From assembly GCA_000349905.1 (NCBI GenBank), contig KB722753.1, forward strand, positions 38,430 through 65,135: DNA of 26,706 bases, read 5' to 3'. The notes under the pieces are model-generated. The model was not told where the DNA came from and ran no database searches. It saw only the letters and a program-made list of their open reading frames with translations. This document shows, one piece after another, positions 21,701 to 26,706 of this stretch (position 1 is the first letter of the stretch; every line of letters begins with the position of its first letter). A program made the translations under genes and the position numbers. This DNA is from Volvariella volvacea V23. Taxonomy: Eukaryota; Basidiomycota; Agaricomycetes; Agaricales; Pluteaceae.

Positions 21701-22763
21701 GAAAGCATGCAGCCAAGACGGAATGCGCCACGCTCAGTGCAGTCATCTGACAGGCTGAAACTCGTCGATAATTACAACCTTCGGGATCAGACGTGAGCTG
21801 CATCGTCCGAGGTTTGGGTCTGCCCCTTCTGCGTGCATAACCCCCCGACTAGTCTGCTGACCTATCTCCGGATACCACAACTCATAGTGAAGCCTTCAAA
21901 GGCACCCACCCGGATTAGCGGACGCCTCCACACTCCCAGAATCAGCGACAGAAAGGGGTATCCCCGCATGCCACCTCAGTTCTTAGATCCTTATCCCTTC
22001 CGCGCAGAATCCCCCTCGCCACGCAACTCTCAACCTCCACTGGAGGTAGCCAATCTCGATAGGCGGCGATTTACTGTATGGGCGCTGAACCCTTCTGGAA
22101 GATTGCAACCACCTGGTCAGGCGGCTTTAGTGGTACTGGACGAGCACGGGTGCACTTGCCCATCAATGCTGCGTAGCCTTGGCAGGTTGTCTCTCGGTCG
22201 AGTGCAGGTGAGGCTCTTGATTATGCTCATCTACTCTACTGTGATCTTGAATAACGCCCTACTAAAGGGAGGGAATATTCCGGCCGTACTTTTGGGCAGA
22301 AAATCTATTCACAAGACGACGGAGGGTGGGCAGGGGAGGTAGGATACGTAGGTACTAGAGAAGGTAGACGGGTGAGTGGTCTGCCGAGACTCTGGTACAA
22401 ATTTTGATTCATGGGTGTGACTTCGGGATATCTAAAGGACAACACTCTCGTGCTATTCTATGCTCGACTACAATCTCCATAGCCTCTGTTGCCTGTTTTG
22501 CAGACCCTCTGGTGATGAGCTACGTCGCTGCGGCCCGGCTGCCATTAACGTCGAGTCTTGGTCCCTAAAACTATGCATCAGTGATCACACGTGGTCGTAA
22601 AATCGAGCGACATGATGGAGGTACACATGGCTCGTACTTGTTGATCCAAGTTAACGTTGTCCACAACGCTTTTGTTCAGCTGCCCACTTTCAACTCCGCC
22701 TCCCGGCAAAGACCGACGTCATAAAAACGGGGACGAAGGAACACCCTCCTTCCAACTTGAACT
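18721..22763. other. Gene-poor region between the regulator and the LRR gene
   Basis: The first 200 bases are probably the 3' UTR of the regulator, with T-rich runs at about 18818-18830 and 18870-18885. No AATAAA was seen. Beyond this I find no supported gene. One frame (ATG at 21968, stop at 22342) contains RRFTVWALNPSGRLQPPG and a good donor (GTGCAG|GTGAGG at 22208). It could be an exon, but no partner exons or known motif were found. The remaining frames are short and mutually overlapping. Confidence 0.45.
19741..19806. repeat. Short inverted repeat beside a tRNA B-box-like sequence
   Basis: ATGAGCAAGA at 19741-19750 is repeated in inverse as TCTTGCTCAT at 19797-19806. About 25 bases further, 19832-19842 read on the - strand as GGTTCGAGTCC, a perfect match to the RNA polymerase III B-box consensus of tRNA genes. 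No matching acceptor stem, anticodon arm or A-box was found, so this is not called a tRNA. Confidence 0.35.
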
Positions 22764-24528
22764 ATGCCCAGAAGGAAAACCAAATCCATCAGGCCCACTA
22801 TCGACGACGCAAATCCGTTCTATTGTCCATCAGTTCCGCCATCACTCTATCTCGCAAACCTACGACAAGGTCGTCGCACGCGAAGCGGAAACAATTACCC
22901 ACCCTCTCAATATCCTCCCAATTCTTTCCTCCGAATTCTTCGCCAGGCAGTTGGAGAAGATGGAACCTGCCTCAATTCGGATGATGAGCTCGAAACCTCC
23001 AACTCTTCCGGAGACAACACGGCTCACGAGTCCTTGTCACTACACCCTCCTTGGTCTGAAGACTCGTCGACGTTGCCTGTCTCTCCTTCGTTCTCTCTGT
23101 CAAGGTCTCAGGTATCAGGTCCATTACTAAAGCGAGTCAGGTCTTCTTCGTTCAGCGACTTGCTGGGGCCTCCTCTATTTCGAAAGTCGATTCAATCTGT
23201 CCACGAGAGCTCGTTCGAAGTCAGTGTGAGGCACGAAAAGTTGAAGTACTCAGTCCCAAGGCGAAAGACAAAGAAATCTCGTTCTCCAGTCGCACAAGTG
23301 GATGGATTGGAAGACATCTCGGACATTGCGGCACAAGGATTGGCTGCTCGAGTTCGAATGCTTGAAGGTATCGTTCACTTGGTGATGCACGGTTACTGAA
23401 GGTGGACTATATGCGCATAGATGAGCTGTATGGACCACCCGTCGGCACCGAATCACCTCGAGGACTTCAATCGCTTATCTCTCGGCTTGATTCGTTGTTG
23501 CCTGGAATTCGTCTGAAGGACCGACTCTGTGCGCTTGATCCTCTCACTCATCAGTCGATTGCGGATTACCTTGGAAGCAACGGTAGAGTGGAACTTCTGA
23601 TTCGCATTTGATACTTGACTTTGTGTAGGACACTTGAACGAGAATGTTTTGTCCATCTTGCGGACGTCGGAGATCACGAGTCTGCACTTGACGCCGTCGC
23701 TCATCGACCAAGCTGGACTAAATGTGTCTGGCCCAGAGATCCTTGCTGGTATATGCGCATTTTGTTTGTCGTCCAATCGTCATAACATTCTCTAGTGTTT
23801 GGGAAGCCGAATAGTTTCTTGTTCCTTTCGAAACTGAACATGAGCGGGACGCCGTTGCAAGACTATGACCTGAAACACATCCACCATCTCCCTAGGCTCT
23901 CGGCGTTGCTTCTTAGCTCGACCGGAATTGGGAATGAAGGGTTACCCCGCTTCTTTTTTTTTCGCCTTTGTCGACTAAATTGGCTCGGATAGGGTCTTCC
24001 ATCTGGTCTCTCTCAAGCGGTCTCTCACTCGACTTTCTCTGTCGAAGAATCCGATGATCAACAACGATGCGGTTCCTGCTCTCGTGCTAATGATCAAACT
24101 GTCTTATCTCTCTATCGAGGTTACTGGTATCGACATTCTCGGCTTGCGTCCATTGTGTCGTTCTGTGCTCACCCACTCGAGGTCATTGACGGTTCTACTC
24201 CCTCAAGCTTGCGAGCGATACATTCTTGGTACGACTCTTAGGTCTTGTCTGTAACTAGGCGCTATATATACACCCAGGTATCGGAAACAACTATCTCGTC
24301 AACCCGGCACCTCCCCTGATCACCAATCCGGACCTGTGCACACAATTGTCCATCGCTGCGCTTGAAAGGAATCTCGTGGCTCATGCTGGTGTTAATCCGT
24401 CGATCATAACGACTGGATCAAGACAAGAAATGATTGAGCGGTTGTATCGAATTCTCAAGACTCGACAGGAGGATGTGGTTGTTCAGGCTGTGATTCGTGG
24501 AGTTCATCGCAGCACCACCAATGATTGA
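22764..24528 (+). CDS. Leucine-rich-repeat-like protein with C-terminal SAP-like motif (six exons)
   Basis: The exons are 22764-23367, 23421-23582, 23629-23748, 23796-23940, 23993-24228 and 24278-24528. They join in phase to 505 residues, with introns of 46-53 nt. Residues 1-200 look disordered, Ser/Arg-rich and basic (RRKTKSIRP at the start, RRKTKKSR near 180), which suggests nuclear or nucleic-acid contact. Residues of about 205-420 contain LRR-type spacing, for example [54 protein letters not shown] and [11 protein letters not shown]. Near 447-480 a stretch IAALERNL ... [16 protein letters not shown] resembles the two-helix SAP motif; this is a pattern match by eye. The second intron boundary (23421) was chosen over an acceptor at 23401 because only it keeps the phase. 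I do not recognise a named family. Confidence 0.85.
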
Positions 24529-25542
24529 CCTGTGTTTACTTGTTTACGCTTGTACCTTCTGACAGCTCTGAATGCATACGTTCTCGGATTTCTGGGCCAA
24601 GGATCGTATCGATTGTATAGACATAGGATATCAACTACAGAGACAACAATGGATTGGCTTACCAGGTGAACGCTTATGTCGCGTATTCCTGCACCAGTTC
24701 ACACGAAGGTCAATCCTCCAGTTCTAGTTGTTAAGAAGCCGAATCCATATATAAGTCCCACACTGTTTTATCCCGAATGAGTTCACTTGGAGTTCACTTG
24801 GAGTTCTCTTGATCCGTGCCCAGGCATTCGAGGAGTGGAGTGCTAGCAATGTCCGCGGATCCTCATAGCTAATGCAGCGGTGGTCGGACGAGAGGAAGAT
24901 AGAAGATGTCAAAAATCTCGAGGTGATATAGTCGTAGCGCTGAATCAATAAAAATGGGTTGGGCAAAGACGCAGAGGGTCATCTATGTCCTTAGCCGTCC
25001 CTTTCTCACCACCTCTACGCGCCCCCTTGCCTCGACTCTGCTTGTGACTGTCCCAAGTAGCACCACCTCAAGCTCTATATGCGCTGTCACACCACGATTG
25101 CGCCTTTCAAATGCAATCCCACTCAAAATCTAACAGTTTTCGACGCCTTGTACAACTGCATCGGTGTTATCCTGCTATGCACATTAACACCCCTGATCAA
25201 GATGACTCAGGAGATTTGACGTGGAGGAAGGTTCGGAATAGCGTTACACGTATCAATCGCACCCGAGATGGAGGTCGTCTAGGCCATTCGGCAGAGGATG
25301 AGGATCGTGTGCGGACCATGGCTTATGGGGTCCTTGTCCGGATCGGTAGGTTGATGCAATGTATTAATGGAACTTATTGCGTTGCTGGTGTTGCAAGTCA
25401 GTGAACGGATTGGGGAAGCACGAAATGCCACACATTCCAAAAAAAAAAAAAGAGTAGAGTTCCTGATAACGAAAATCCATAGAATGATATCCACGATACA
25501 TCAGGGTATATTGAAGCAAAACGAATGACTGCTAAACTAGCC
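24529..25542. other. Intergenic region right of the LRR gene
   Basis: An AATAAA at 24947-24952 could end the LRR transcript, though it lies about 420 nt past the stop. A frame of 97 codons from an ATG at 25111 to a TGA at 25404 shows no known motif. A run of 13 A follows at 25439-25451, which could be a chance run or a retroposed tail. I do not call a gene here. Confidence 0.4.
24779..24811. repeat. Three-copy 11-bp tandem repeat
   Basis: GAGTTCACTTG occurs twice in perfect tandem (24779-24789 and 24790-24800), followed by a third copy with one change, GAGTTCTCTTG (24801-24811). Confidence 0.9.
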
Positions 25543-25890
25543 CTACTCAATTTTGCCATGCTTCCCAACGTCTAATCGCACAGCTGTCCTCCAAAACACT
25601 CCCACCAGAAACACAAAACATCCCAAAATGACGAACGCCGCCCTGAACTCCACGGTGCTGACTGTGGTTGTCGTGCCATCTCCGACAGGATTCCAAATGG
25701 TGAAGTCAGAGAGAGGGTCAGCACCTTGGTCTTGGGAGAATGGGAAGATCTTGGCCGAGCTAAACATGGACCAAATCTGAGGCAGATAGTCCCGTAAGAT
25801 ACATTGAACAGCTTGAGGTTGAGATGGAGTGGTGCCTTTCCGAGTCCGGAACGTAAGTGTAGGACTCGGTCTTTTCGATGCAGCCTCCCC
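25543..25890 (-). CDS. C-terminal part of an unidentified single-pass membrane protein
   Basis: On the - strand one frame is open from 25890 down to a TAG at 25543-25545. The first ATG in it is at 25767, giving 74 residues, but the codons before it (including YLPQIWS just upstream) read like protein too. The product contains a soluble stretch with DPLSDFTIWNPVGDG, then one clear membrane helix around AAFVILGCFVFLVGVFW, and a basic tail ending GKHGKIE. A TGA at 25891-25893 closes the frame upstream, with AG acceptors nearby, so this may be the last exon of a larger gene whose other exons lie in or beyond the AT-rich DNA to the right. Alternatively the gene is truncated by that DNA. The family is unknown. 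Confidence 0.4.
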   Translation of the reverse strand, partial: GEAASKRPSPTLTFRTRKGTTPSQPQAVQCILRDYLPQIWSMFSSAKIFPFSQDQGADPLSDFTIWNPVGDGTTTTVSTVEFRAAFVILGCFVFLVGVFWRTAVRLDVGKHGKIE

Positions 25891-26090
25891 TCAGAGTTTG
25901 CCGCATAAAGTGTGGTAAGTCCCGGAAATTGATAGCTGATACTTAGGACTCAGTACGCAGACACCTCCCATATCAATTTTCCCATAAAATGTGCCAATTC
26001 CTAGACTTCACTGCTACACACTCATTCTCAGCATCTTCCTTAAAATGTGGCAAATTCCAGGATTTACTTAATTCACACACTCTACTAGAT
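25840..26090. repeat. Degenerate tandem repeat at the start of AT-rich DNA
   Basis: Two units begin TAGGACTCGGT (about 25860) and TAGGACTCAGT (about 25944), roughly 84 bases apart. A shared core recurs three times: CATAAAGTGTGGTAAGTCC (about 25905), CATAAAATGTGCCAATTCC (about 25983) and TTAAAATGTGGCAAATTCC (about 26040). The first unit is preceded by an inverted repeat, CCGAGTCC (25840-25847) and GGACTCGG (25862-25869). The pattern suggests the edge of a transposable element or a decayed satellite. Confidence 0.6.
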
Positions 26091-26706
26091 CATATTTTAT
26101 AATAGTTGTGGATACAAATTAGGTGTATTTAATATGGAATATGTATGCATAATTAGCTATATTTGTTTCTACTTATTATACATTCAATAATCCCTCATAG
26201 CAATGTAGAATTGTCATATTTTGGTTGAGTTCAATGAAAGTTTGCATCACATTTGAGAACCGTGAGAGATATCAGCACCACACTTTGCACATACATTCTA
26301 CACATAAAATGGATGATTTCTCTCTCTTATAGCTAAGAGATATATGAAGAACCTGTAGAGATATTCATCATTTCGTGTTTCTCTCACCAAAAAAATTGCA
26401 TTGCATTCAATAACTGTGGAGCACACATTAAAACTAATACTATCATTGTATTCTACATAATATTCCATACAAGTTTGGTTATTACATCATGAGGTTCTGT
26501 GAAGAATTGATTGAGCAATGGGGATATAGATAGAACAGGACATGTCACATTTTGTGATCAGGAATAGGCTTGGCATCTCAGAAAAGTTGCACCCTCTGCC
26601 AAAAGTTGCAACAGTGCTGTCACATCGACAGGGACAAATGTCTACATTTGGATGATGTGACACTAGACCATTGCAACTATACTCATCAAGGGTGCTTAAT
26701 TACTCA
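26091..26706. repeat. AT-rich repetitive DNA with fold-back structure, probably transposon-related
   Basis: Base composition changes sharply from that of the gene-bearing part of the window, and no open frame of note occurs. Near the right end AAAAGTTGCA is directly repeated (26582-26591, 26601-26610). Positions 26605-26626 and 26654-26677 form imperfect inverted arms: GTTGCAA at the outer ends and TGTCACATC against GATGTGACA at the inner ends. Between them CAAATGT (26635-26641) pairs with ACATTTG (26644-26650) across a two-base loop. Such clustered subterminal repeats are common near the ends of DNA transposons and in MITEs. No transposase lies within the window. Confidence 0.55.

Noticed and set aside
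21968..22342. Open frame with RRFTVWALNPSGRLQPPG as a separate gene
   Set aside because: It has a good donor at 22208, but no upstream or downstream exon, family motif or clear start context was found; mentioned only in the region entry.
23368..23401. A 34-nt intron in the LRR gene with an acceptor at 23401
   Set aside because: It would break the reading phase. The acceptor at 23420 gives a normal 53-nt intron and keeps the frame.
25111..25404. 97-codon frame followed by a 13-A run as a retroposed gene
   Set aside because: No recognisable protein, no target duplication seen, and A-runs of this size also occur elsewhere in the window.

Overview
The window looks like nuclear DNA of a filamentous basidiomycete, probably an Agaricomycete. 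The reasons are densely intron-split genes with mostly 45-110 nt GT-AG introns, a DHA2-type drug transporter, a urate oxidase with fungal sequence features, and a regulator that joins C2H2 fingers to a Zn2Cys6 cluster. No species can be fixed from the sequence alone. Four genes could be rebuilt exon by exon with consistent reading phase; all four are on the + strand.

Layout: (1) 1-2365, the 3' ten exons of an MFS drug:H+ antiporter, cut by the left window edge. (2) 2366-3886, an intergenic stretch ending in a tight cluster of GATA-factor sites. (3) 3887-8307, a complete urate oxidase of nine exons. Its last three introns are greatly enlarged (606, 2256 and 240 nt), so the final two tiny exons lie more than 2 kb from the rest. 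(4) 8308-14433, a gene-poor region with low-complexity tracts and an assembly gap at 13110-13208, passing into a pyrimidine-rich leader with no ATG. (5) 14434-18720, a six-exon transcription factor of 1061 residues. (6) 18721-22763, gene-poor. (7) 22764-24528, a six-exon protein with leucine-rich repeats and a possible SAP-like helical motif. (8) 24529-25542, no clear gene. (9) About 25543-25890 on the - strand, the C-terminal part of an unidentified single-pass membrane protein. (10) From about 25,860 to the end, an abrupt change to AT-rich repetitive DNA with degenerate tandem repeats and a fold-back structure.

The genes do not form an evident pathway cluster. Urate oxidase (purine catabolism) preceded by clustered GATA sites fits nitrogen-source control. 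The transporter beside it could be unrelated. The main points of interest are the expanded urate oxidase introns, one of which holds a coding-like open stretch; an 18-nt microexon; the lack of a canonical C-terminal peroxisomal signal; the hybrid zinc-finger factor behind a 643-nt ATG-free leader; and the repeat boundary at the right end.
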